The notes under the pieces: generated by a model
Database searches by the model: none
The model's input: only the letters and a program-made list of their open reading frames with translations
What the model was told of the DNA's origin: nothing
Source of the DNA: Beroe ovata
Lineage: Eukaryota; Ctenophora; Nuda; Beroida; Beroidae
Assembly (NCBI GenBank): GCA_946803715.1
Contig: CAMPET010000124.1
Coordinates: 62,001-126,000 of the forward strand
DNA length: 64,000 bases
Reading direction: 5' to 3'
Program-made: the position numbers and the translations under genes
Part shown: in pieces, positions 1-10,341 of the stretch
How the letters are laid out: each line of letters opens with the position of its first letter
How positions within the stretch are numbered: the stretch's first letter is position 1

Positions 1-3000
1 TGTGACCTCTGAGACAAGTTGGAAGACATATCTAGTGAAGGACCGCAAATGATCTCAGCTACGCTAGGTGTACTACAGCTGATAGTATGCAGATTGTGGA
101 GATGGATGACTGATGAGACACTATGATACACTATGAGACACTATGAGACACTATGAGCACTGCTGATATTTGTGATGCTGATCATTGACCACCAGTCATG
201 CTCTGTACTATAGTCTGTGACCTTGTACTGATGACTTGCTGCTAGCGTGGGTTCCTATCAGGCAACAATACGAGTATGATGCCTTTGTGCACTCCGCGGA
301 ACCATAGCTTGGCTCCTTATGACCTGCTAACGAATGAATATCTGCATATGGAGGTTGATGCGAGTTTTTATCAGAAAGTGTGGCTAGGAATAAGATCGCC
401 CAGCCCTGCGTAGTCTACAGAATCCCGAACCCATCCCGAATATGCCCGATTTTCACCGTCACTTCCTGGGTCTAACAACTCGACAACCACACCAATCACA
501 CATATTATGATAGCGCCGTCATTATGAAACATATGTAGCGATTCTAGCAAATTTGTTTCAAAATATATGATACAGATGTAGGGGATATAATCATGTTTAC
601 CGAGGAGTGGAGTTAGTGAGTAACATATTCGCATAAATCTTGCTGCATTGGTGTAAAAACACGAGGATATGTCGTTACAGGGACGTATTATTGATGGACG
701 CCAGTCTGGCAGCGGGCGCGGACGTGTTTACTCCTGAAAACTATGGCGTTGGACCATTGGTTTTTAGTGGGTTATGAAGTGTGGCTTTTAGAGGGCGTAT
801 AAAAGGGGTTTTGTTATGTTTTTAGGCGGTCTGATTTTCTCAAAATAAGCAACCTCTCCCCCTCTATGCGTATGAGAAAGTGCGAGCAAGAGTAAAACAA
901 ATCACTACTATCTGCTTCTCTTCTCCACACACTCACGCACACGATATAAATATATATTCGATCCACGTCGGGAATTAATTGAATGTCACGCTCATCCACA
1001 CTGAACATACTATGTATTCTACTACTACTACTACTACTGGTGGAAATGAGCTATCCCGGAGCTGATAGATGTTATATAGGCGTGTGTAATGTGTCAGTGA
1101 CATGTTTATATAGGCAAACATGAGGCGTCTCTGTCAAGATAAACTCGGTCTAAGTGGAAGTGTAAGATGTCGACTGTCAGTGTCAACTATAATATTCTAC
1201 GGTGGGATGTCGAGATCAGGGCACGTCAACGGAGCTCGTGTTTTCATTCAGCTATCGATAGAGTTTGTGTTTTAAGTCAGTCATCAGCGTCGTGTATAAT
1301 CATTTGTAGCTGAATCATCAACAAACAAACCAAACACTATAACGCTTCACTAAAGAAAACAGTTCTATAAAAACGAGAATAATATGGCCATTAATTCATA
1401 ACTATATTAGCACGCGACTGAAAACAAAGAAATAGGTTAACACAGAACTTTGCACACAAAACGCAATCAAGTTTTCCTCATTCAGTAGCTAGTATTCCTC
1501 ACGAAACCTCAGCTTAACTGTAAATATATACTGCAATTTAAACGCCATGTTTCGATGAAAGACCCCGGACATGAGTAGGAATTCACACGGGAACACTATT
1601 TTTAAAAGCACATGTGTCACTTCGATATAAACGACGAATCTGGATACTGTAAGGTGGTGAAAATGTTCGAAAAACAAGGCACGTTTTCGCGCAGCCTGCG
1701 TGCATCACGGACTATGATAATAGTGGTGATGTTTTTACTGATTCTCTGGAACTAGTACTGTGTTCGCTGTACATTGTACACTGTACATTGTGCATTGTGC
1801 ACTGAGACACTGTACACTGTACAGTCTGTACGCCACACTAGTGTGCAGTCAGCAGTGCTATTTGTTGTTGCACCCTGTATTCCGTATAGTATACTCAGTA
1901 TATACTCAATACCGTGTACAGTATACACAGTGTATACCGTGTACAGTGTACATTGTAACTTACTGTCTACACAGTGTGTACAATGTACACACTGCGTGGA
2001 CAGTAAGGTAGTCGCTGTACGGCGTAGTGCGTACAGTGTGCACAATGCAGCACAGCAGCGCGTACAGTGTGCCCAATGCAGCAGTGCACGGCGTATAGTG
2101 AACCCTGTAGCGCCGTACTGGTCACTGATTGTACACAGTACGGCACTGCAGGGCGTACAGTGAACACAGTACGGCGAACACTCCTGCAAACAATCCCACT
2201 CCCCCCCATTATAGAAGGACGGTTATCGTGATTCTCATTCATTAATAAACAATAGAGTAATTAGCTGATATAGGGGGCTGCGCATTATCCTGCCCGTTAC
2301 ATGCGCGGGACCTTAAGTTTTATAACTACTAACAACTACTTTGGTCTTAGTATAATAATGTACCTAATTGGAAGACAGAGTTCAATATTACAACTTCACT
2401 GATATAAGTTCTACAGGTATCATTACTGATAACGTTTACCTATACACATCATCTGAAGAAAATTGATGCTAAAATGAAGAGTTATGGGTAGCTAGACCTC
2501 AATAGAAAGATACGAAGTGAGATGCCCCGATTTGTATTGTGCATAGACAGCTAAACGGTCTATTTTGTACAACATACATAGGGACATGTAAAACACGTGG
2601 ATGTATTGATATCTGTGGTTAGAGGTGATCCATACTTCGGTAATTAGATAATGAGTTATGAAGTAATTATGGAATTAGTGGTAAAATTTGATTCAATGTG
2701 ATCACGTTTGTTGGTTGAAGTTGTTATATCCTCGAAAGTATAGGTGACATTTTCAGGTTGATCCAGATTCGGATAAAAGTTTCCCATCAGAGGATGGAAA
2801 TGGACAATGGGAAGAGAAAGTCGAGAAAATATAGAAGTTGGGTAAAGAAGTGAGTTGTAAATTCATGTCTGGGACTCATATTATGCGCGAAGTACGGGAC
2901 TATAATCGAGTTTTTTAGCACTGAATCGCTCATTCATTGACCATTCATTGAACATTATTCTTGAATATGAGAAGGCAAATGCTAAAGAAAAAAGTGGTGA

Positions 3001-3141
3001 TTTAGATTATACCAAGTAACATTGGAGTCTACAGATTTCAGTCACACACAATTTCAATCACACGATTACAGTCACACCCGATTCAGTCAGACACGATTCA
3101 GTCACAAAGATTTCAGTCACACACATATCGGGATATACTAA
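1..3141. other. Gene-poor flank with short tandem repeats
   Basis: I see no protein-coding exon that I can support here. The stretch is AT-rich with scattered simple repeats: a 12-bp tandem unit (actatgagacac type) near 119-160, a CTA triplet run near 1017-1036, the GTACA-rich block at 1752-2170 described separately, and a short series of 'cagtcacacacgattt' type units at 3037-3125. Open frames in the GTACA block are products of the repeat, not genes. Confidence 0.5.
1752..2170. repeat. Degenerate GTACA/TGTACA-rich low-complexity block
   Basis: About 400 bp made almost wholly of variants of a 6-10 bp word around gtacactgtaca and gtacagtgtaca. The word is close to its own reverse complement, so the block reads alike on both strands and leaves long open frames rich in Cys, Val, Tyr and Thr on both. 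It looks like an old, diverged microsatellite or minisatellite that can fold into many small hairpins. Confidence 0.75.
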
Positions 3142-4179
3142 TTAGTGATCCTTAGCGCAGCAGCAGTAAGCAATGCTGTCCACCCTGGTCAGTATGTCCC
3201 CGTCTCTCCATCCTGACTCTGTATGTTCCCGTGATGGTCTCTCCCAGCAGTCCTCAGTGAGGTAATGCCCCGCCTCCCTGTCCCTCACCCTCCCGTCCGC
3301 CCCACCAAGCACAATCTGTCCTTTGCAGGTCTTGTACCAATTCGACGTCCTGCATGTGGTGTAGCAATTCTGTCCATATTGCGCGGGGACGGCCGCGCTT
3401 GATACGCTCCAATGACCCTTCTCGTCTGCAGTTTCCTCTTTGTCTGCTCTGTGGCGATCTGGGAATCCGATACAAGCTGCCGATGCTGCCATGTGCAGAC
3501 TCTGCCATTGGACTTCCTCCAGTGAGTAAGCTGCGTATGTCCCGGGGAGAATGGATAGGGAGATTTTCCCGTCCTTCCCCTGCCGAACAGTGGTGTTCAT
3601 CTCGGTCTGTAGTGTGGACACGGCGGCTCTTGTTCGTTTCAGTTGAGTTGTGAGTGTGTTCACCTGGGAACCGACATTGTCCACATTCTGCTTAACAGCC
3701 GTGATGGCGTCTGTGATGTCATCCAATGAGTCTGACAACTTGGCAACTTGCCCTGAAGTCTTGTCGACCTCGTCCTTGACACCATCCACCACAGTTCCCA
3801 TGGCGACCAGATTCTCTGAGAGATTGTCCACGCTTTCCTCCAGATTTTTCGTGACATTTTCCACACCAGCGAATTGCTCGGTTACGGCAGCCAGCCCTGT
3901 TTCCAGTCCATCCACACGACGTAAGGTATCGTTCAGCTGGCTTGTGAGAAGCGAAATCACCCTATCCCTGTCGTGAATTGTGTCCTCTAGACCATCGATA
4001 CGACTAACCACGCTCTCCACTGTGGCAATGAGCGTGGATATCTGGAGGGAGTGTGTGTCTATCTGATCAGTTGCGTTTGTCACTATTGTCCGATGGAGTT
4101 GTGTTATCCGAGCTAGTATATCGTCAAGATCGGATGATCTGGTGCAGAGAGGCAGCACGGCCAACATGAGCAAAAACAT
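3142..4179 (-). CDS. Secreted coiled-coil protein with C-terminal cysteine-rich domain
   Basis: An open frame of 345 residues from the Met at 4179. I chose this start because it opens a hydrophobic leader (MFLLMLAVLPLC) that fits a signal peptide. The frame is open a further 40 codons upstream, but those residues look non-coding and an AG acceptor lies just before this Met. Residues from about 20 to 225 form long heptad-like repeats rich in Leu, Val, Thr and Asp with several N-glycosylation sequons (NAT, NDT, NVT), which suggests an extracellular coiled-coil stalk. The last ~110 residues are a compact domain with Trp and Cys, including CYTTCRTSNWYKTC and a terminal CCC cluster, probably disulphide-linked. 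I do not recognise the family. Oligomeric extracellular or matrix function is inference from architecture only. Confidence 0.6.
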   Translation of the reverse strand: MFLLMLAVLPLCTRSSDLDDILARITQLHRTIVTNATDQIDTHSLQISTLIATVESVVSRIDGLEDTIHDRDRVISLLTSQLNDTLRRVDGLETGLAAVTEQFAGVENVTKNLEESVDNLSENLVAMGTVVDGVKDEVDKTSGQVAKLSDSLDDITDAITAVKQNVDNVGSQVNTLTTQLKRTRAAVSTLQTEMNTTVRQGKDGKISLSILPGTYAAYSLEEVQWQSLHMAASAACIGFPDRHRADKEETADEKGHWSVSSAAVPAQYGQNCYTTCRTSNWYKTCKGQIVLGGADGRVRDREAGHYLTEDCWERPSREHTESGWRDGDILTRVDSIAYCCCAKDH

Positions 4180-4590
4180 GTTCCTCAGCTGTATTATGCA
4201 CGCAAACGGTAGAATTGTATCTGGTTGTGGAACAAAATAAACTAGGGCCGTGGTAACAGTGCTTTTAAATTGTGCAGGGTGCATGATATTGTATGCCATA
4301 TTTTCTTATCTTTCATCTAGAATTTAAAGTATTGAATTAAAATATTGAAGCTAAAAAACATCACGTACCATACAACTACATTTCCATTTCTGGGTATTTA
4401 TCGATACCATCAGTTCTGCATAAATCACATGACTTCGAAGCAAATACAATGTGAATGTGTAAGTAAGTAAGTAGTAGTAATTCGTACTTCTAGTATGACA
4501 ATGCAATGAATACTTCTTTCTGAATCAACTTGGTGTTATCTCATTCTCAGCTTGTGCATATGCATCATTGCATCCCTATAGGCCTAATTG

Positions 4591-4800
4591 CTTGTCTGGC
4601 GATGCTGTTGACCGCTGATCAAATGTTCTGTAAAAGTCTCGGCATGGTCAGTGGTCTAGCATCGACTGACAACCCCTTTGTACACATGTGCCCCTTATTC
4701 CATCCATGCAAATTTCCATGCATCATATGCGACGCGCAGCGTATAAGCATTTATCCCACGCCGCGCGCGCCGGCTCGCGCGGCCGGCCTCGCGCGTACGA
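4591..4800. repeat. GC-rich repeat fragment related to the 24.3-kb hairpin element
   Basis: Positions 4591-4620 match 24319-24345 (cttgtctggcgatgct, then accgctgat) with a small difference in the middle. About 120 bp further on, 4757-4800 is a dense run of GCGC words (ccgcgcgcgccggctcgcgc) in otherwise AT-rich DNA. This looks like a truncated or decayed copy of the GC-rich foldback repeats found at 13, 24, 41 and 46 kb. Confidence 0.5.
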
Positions 4801-5108
4801 ATGACTGACAGCGTCGCACTTTCATCACACTTTGGGCACATTTTGTGCAAAGCCAATGGTTTCAGCACCTATGCTGCGCGCAGAAGTGTTGAATCAGATT
4901 CATGGCCCGATTATTGACACGAAGAATCACTATGAGATGTTAAATAACCAATATTTACAATTATGTTACAGGATACATAACATTGAGTATATACAAACTG
5001 ATCTGAGCACAAAAATGTCGCCCCCAAATGTTCAGATTTATCTCTGAAATACCAAACGGGAATTCTGATAAAGGGTATCTGATTACGAAGTGAAGTCCTA
5101 ATCTCGAG

Positions 5109-6736
5109 TTACCTTGGCACGTCTCCATTCTCCAATTCTCGTAACGACTCCCATTCTGTGTTTAGTTCTGATGCAACCTGGTACAGGAAAACTTATTGTA
5201 GGACAAAATTTGGGAGATTCTGTGAAATAGGTATCTTGAATTGTTTAGCCTTTATCAGACATTTGTTAGCCTTTATCACGAACTTTTAGAGGACTAAAAA
5301 CGAGTGAACATTACCTCCGTGAACAATCTGTCCCAGTACCAGGGCTTATCATCCTCCCTTACACTTGATTCAGCGTTCAGAAACTGAAACAAAATTCCGA
5401 GGATTATTACAAAGAACTCAACCACCGTTATTTTAGAACGAAATTGAACCAAATTTCTCACATCCTCACAGCCAAAATAACGAACTTATTTCTGAGAATT
5501 TTCTTACCCTAGTCAAGCACTTCAAGTCGATCTTATTATCGAGCATCATGAGAGCAGAGTGCTTATTGAGTTCCTGATCTAACTCCCTTATTGTAGCTAC
5601 ACGGTTCACTTGTACGTTAGGTGCCTCAGCGACCTAGAAAAATGAGCCTCTTTGTGATAAAATTGTAGAATGTCTCATTAAAACAAATACAATGAACTTT
5701 CCTCTCGTAATATAAAATTGTGTTACAATGTACAATGTACATTGACATGTATGGGCAACTGCATTACAGTTGCATAAACATCATCGGCATTTACGCTAGA
5801 CAAACACTAATGGGGGGGTTGAGCCATGATTAAAAATGAGGATATGGGGTGAAATGACGAAATTAATGTGTCTGGAGCCCCCTATCTAGTGGATCTATGT
5901 GACAATTTAGCTTTATGTCAGTGTATCTATGTGACAGTGTTCTTATCTGGCAATGTACCAATGTACCAGTGTACCTATGTGACAATGTACCCATGATGAA
6001 GTACCAATAGTAAAGAATCTAAGTGAGTACCCAATGTAACTATGTACCTATAGTCCAGTGTACCTAAGTGACTATGTGCGCATGATAAAGTGCCAATCTA
6101 CCTATGAGATGTGTACCTATGCATAGCTATGTGACAAGTGATAAAGTATGTATCACTCTGTACATGATGTATGATAATGAATCTATGGTAATGAATCTAA
6201 GCTGATCTGGGTGATCTATGTGATAAGGCATCCATGTGTAATTTCGTGTACCTGGAAACTCATGTCCTCCTCCACAATTTCCTCCAGGACGGGAATGGTT
6301 GGAATAGTCTCGATTACATCACTCTGTTGTGTGCTGAACCTGGGATCCTCCACGCTCACCGTAGTGTTCTCCCCCCACCCTCCCTGCTTGGGTGCTGGCC
6401 TCGGGGGACTCGGGTCGACTTCAGAGTTCGCGTTGAGGACGGTTGTGGAATCTGAGATGAGGGTCACATGATATAATCAGGGGGTTTGGCTATATCCACA
6501 AGTATTCACACTGGATCTTGTGAATGTGGGGATCGATATTTCAGCAATGCATGCAGTTGAAAAGTGCAGATTTGGAAATAGAACAACAAACAAGGATACT
6601 GAAGAAAGGGCAACCAAAGAATGAAGGAATTACCTGTGTCTGCGACTGGTTCATCAGGTGAGGTACTCAACACAGCCCGTCTCCCAGCCACTGGCTTCAA
6701 ACTCCGATCCGGCTCATTTTCAAACAGATCAGACAT
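5109..6736 (-). CDS. IFT43: Intraflagellar transport protein 43 (IFT-A subunit)
   Basis: Five exons on the minus strand: 6634-6736, 6252-6451, 5508-5633, 5315-5383 and 5109-5177. All have GT-AG boundaries, the phases join exactly, and they give 188 residues with a TAA stop. Family landmarks occur in order: an N-terminal segment with GRR (residue ~20), QGGW (about 60), the acidic 'IPTIPVLEEIVEEDMSFQV' region (88-102), 'IRELDQELNKHSAL...DNKIDLKCLTR' (117-143), 'VREDDKPWYWDRLFTEVASEL' near 151-171, and NTEW. These match the conserved C-terminal half of IFT43, which docks in the IFT-A complex and supports retrograde transport in cilia. Human IFT43 is of similar size. None of the exons is long, so a single-frame search misses this gene. 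The start is the first Met of exon 1. An upstream non-coding exon is possible because an AG lies just 5' of it. Confidence 0.9.
5700..6200. repeat. Degenerate minisatellite in IFT43 intron
   Basis: Inside the intron between 5634 and 6251, a loose tandem repeat built on 'cagtgtacctatgtgacaatgtacc' type words runs from about 5900 to 6180. Unit length varies around 20-25 bp and units are poorly conserved. It is not coding in any frame and does not disturb the splice sites of IFT43. Confidence 0.6.
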
Positions 6737-7221
6737 TAGCTGTGAGATCTAGAGGAGTTATATTTTACACCAGAAATCGAGTTAAGTCGTGTTTGACACA
6801 CATTGAGAACTGAGAAGTGCGGAAAAGGTTGGGAACTGAGAACAGATTGAAACATCGAATCATAGCAAAACTCATCGTGAATACAATGGACACTAATTAA
6901 TTATCAATAATTTACAACTTTAGTAAATTAAAATACTCAAATTGAGGTATTCAAATTGAACTAACCAAATATCGATTGCCTCGTAGTATGACCTACTATT
7001 CACCAATGTCATGAATTCTCGACTTGAACAAGAGAAAAAATATCTTCAGTGACATCTTTGAAACATAAATTGAGTGAGTTCACTGTTGTGCTATCTGAAT
7101 TTATATCATGAACCATAAAAAGCGAAGATTCGTGTTTATATCATCGATAAGACACATCAACAATATCAAACAATTGCAAAGAAAACCCCAATTTGAAGTA
7201 ATGCTAGATGAATTCCACACT

Positions 7222-9546
7222 CTACCTTGTGTAATGATGATCACTAACGTGAAGATAGTGACAATTACTGTAGGGACAATTTCCCCTCAGCCAATGCTCA
7301 CACTCTATTGTAGGGTTCTTATTCCAGTTAACATCAAGAGATATGCCCTGAACAACATGATTTTGGGCAGCGTTAAACGCCCGTTTTGCATCCTCGTGCT
7401 TCATGAAGTGTACAAACGAATACGCCAACGGTTTTCCGTGTGTTTTTATTATCACAACTCCCGAAACATTGCCGTATATTGCAAAAACGTCATAAAGATC
7501 CTTCTCTGTTATTTTCTTCGGATCAAAGTGACCGATCCACAAGGAATAGTCTCGAGGATCAAATTTCCGGTTAGAGTTTCCATTCACCACTTTATGATCT
7601 GACTTATTGTTCATATTAGAAAGGTTGGATGACCCCATTGACTGGTTTTGGTGGACTCCTGGCCTCGTTGATCCCATGGGGCCGTGAGGCGGTAGCTGTT
7701 TATTCGCCCTTGTCGGGGCCTGCATGTGGGTAGTCATGGAGGGCGGGGGAGGCATCCTCAGCATATTACTTACCGGGATACTCTTGATGTGCAGGTTTTG
7801 AGGACGGGGGAAGGGAACTTGCATCTGGGGAAAAGCGTTCAGAAGAGCCGGCCTGTTTGAGGGAGCTACTGGCGGGATTCTGATGGGCGAGGCAGTGTAG
7901 TTACCAGTGGGCATCATGGGGAAGAATGATGACATTTGAGATGGTGGAATATGTGTTATATTTGGGTAAATTGGTGCTGGTATTGGGACAGGCTGTGGGG
8001 GTGGCTTCTCATATTCACTGCTAGTGAAACACATATTGTCTTTGAACTGTGACGTTAATAAGAACTCAATTGCACCCTGAATGTCATTTTTGGATTTCGT
8101 TAGCGCATGTTCACACGCCCTTCGATCAAATCCAAAATCTTGTAACTGCAGTAACCTTACTTCAAAAAGTTCATGAGCTGCTTCAGAACAAGACGGATCC
8201 AATTCCAGAATTTTGCTTAGAGCATTCTCTGCTTCGCTGAATCGTTTGAGACCACATAAAGCTTTTGCTTTTCTGAAATAACCCTTAGGTTCATTAGGAA
8301 CCAATGAAATAGCTGAATTAGCATCATTCAATGCCTCATTAAACTTTTTCAATGAATGGTAGCAATAGGAGCGATTTCCAAAACATCTGTGATCAATCTT
8401 GTTAAGGGCAAGAGCCTTGGTGTACTCGTCAATGGCATTTTGAAGCTTGCCAAACTGAGCAAATTCGTTGCCCTTCCTTGCATGATCTTGAGACTTGAGG
8501 AATTCCTCTTCAGACGGCATTGGCGGCTGAACCTGGGGTGGAACATTGCTGGGATGCTCCTCTGTCTCACAACTGGTACCATCATCTTGCTGCGCTAAAG
8601 GCGTCCTACTCCTATTACAATTGGTATCATCACCGTTAGCTACAGCTTTCCCACTGGGCTTTCTAGTACGAGCTTCGTTCTTTTCTACTTTCTGCTTCAC
8701 CTTTGAGCAGAAAGCACTACCCAAATCGATCTCAGTTGTAATGTCTGAATCAGTATCTGACTTTGATTGATTAGATGTGTTCAAAATGGTTTCTGGAGAG
8801 TAATTCAGATCTCCCTTCTTTATGATTTGTATGGTGGAAGGATCTTTATTTTCGAATTTTTCTTCTTTTGCGAACTCTGTCTTAGAAATTACCTCTTTCT
8901 CCTCCCTTTTCTTCTCTTTTCTGCGTTGCTTATGCTTTTTCCTCCTCTCTCGCTTTTTCTCTAGCTTCTTCTTTTCTTGTTCTTCCTCATCGACGAGCTT
9001 TTGAGCATTATTCTGTGCCTTCTTCTCTATTTGTTCCCATTGCTCAGAACTCAACTTGTCATCATCGGAGTAATAATAGTCAGAATCATCGCTCAGCTCA
9101 AAGTTCTGCGCTAGAAAGGTGAACCATTCAGTTCTGATAAGATCCTGGAAGAGAGCAACAATTTCTTCTTCGCTGAGGGAATCAACTTCGCTGTTTTCAC
9201 TCAGGAGATTATATGCTGCATTGATTCGCTGGAAATGCCGTTTTGCCTGCTCATTGTCTTTGTTCTTGTCTGGGTGATACTTGAGTGCAAGCTTCCGGTA
9301 AGAAGATTTGATTTCTTCTGCAGATGATTCTGGAGATACCTGGAAAGAGTATTGAAGATAAGATTATGTAGAAAATCACGAAATCGGTTACGTGCATAAT
9401 TTAAGACAATGCTAGTTTATGACCCAAGTTAAAAGCCAAAGTTTGAACTGAAATTGTATAACAGATAACTGCCTGATCAATTTAATGATATTAGAACAAG
9501 GACAAACCTGAAGGAGTTGGAATGCTTCACTTCTACTTATCGACAT
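7222..9546 (-). CDS. J-domain, TPR, UBA-like, RRM and CCCH zinc-finger protein
   Basis: Two exons, 9508-9546 (13 codons, [13 protein letters not shown]) and 7222-9339, give 718 residues. The N-terminus is a J domain (residues ~8-60) with an intact YHPDK, the loop that stimulates Hsp70 ATPase. A Lys/Glu/Arg-rich coiled stretch follows (about 115-150). TPR-like helices lie near 300-405 ([20 protein letters not shown], then [18 protein letters not shown]). A UBA-like segment follows ([18 protein letters not shown]). A Pro/Met-rich linker leads to a C-terminal RRM with RNP2-like LWIGHF and RNP1-like [10 protein letters not shown], and then a CCCH finger (C-x7-C-x4-C-x3-H) at the very end. J plus TPR suggests an Hsp70/Hsp90 co-chaperone; RRM plus CCCH suggests RNA binding. 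Vertebrate TTC31 is the nearest name I can offer for the TPR part, but I do not know a protein with all five modules. The TAG stop overlaps a possible splice donor (AAGGTAGAG), so an extra 3' exon cannot be excluded. Confidence 0.85.
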
Positions 9547-10341
9547 GTGCCCTGAAAATTAAAGCCTAATATTCTACGCTTTCTGATGGCATCATCTGGA
9601 AGATAACATAAAAATTACACCAATAACAGGTGATTGATTCCAATATGGATAAGAAGTGAATTGAAACCAATTATCCAAAGAGATACAAAAGCTTGTTATT
9701 GCTGACCCAACATAATCGATTGATCTACTTCTCAGGGACAACCGTTTTTAAATGAATACTGCCAACCAGAACCTCGGCATAAAATTGCGAATCAAACCAG
9801 CAATGCAATGTACTCAGATGATCATGTTATAGCGTAAGAAATCAAAAACGGATAATTATAAAATCCAGCTGACTTCATTAAAGTTTATAAATAAATAAGT
9901 TAAACAATACATCCTAATAACGTAATTTAAAAACTTCAAGTTATAATCAAATGCATAAAATGTTTTTGTCAAATCACGATCATACAGTATCAACAGCTGT
10001 TCTAGAGGCTAAAACGTCAAAACCAGCAAAAACAAGCCCAAACTTGCGGCCTATAGGTATATTCCACTGCAGTGAAGTTTCTAAGCCACATCACTGTGTG
10101 ACAAGCTAGAGGTCTAGAGATTACAATTCAATGCACTACAAAAATATAATACATCTTCATCTTTGTGTAAGTACATAGAAATTCTCTGCAAATGTCGGAT
10201 ATATATTGCTGTATTGCTGAATATACGTACAAAGAAACTTTTGCAACACTCAAATCCAAAACATCTCCACTACAATTACTGTACATTGCACCATGTAGAT
10301 ATCATAATCAAATAATCTGAAAGGTAAGTAATCTGGTGATA
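9547..10341. other. Intergenic spacer between the J-domain and MBD genes
   Basis: AT-rich, no exon recognised. It should contain the promoter of the J-domain gene, whose start lies at 9546, and the 3' end of the MBD gene, both on the minus strand. Confidence 0.5.

Noticed and set aside
1752-2189. Cys/Tyr/Val-rich open frames on both strands
   Set aside because: They arise from the near-palindromic GTACA repeat; no domain, no splice structure.
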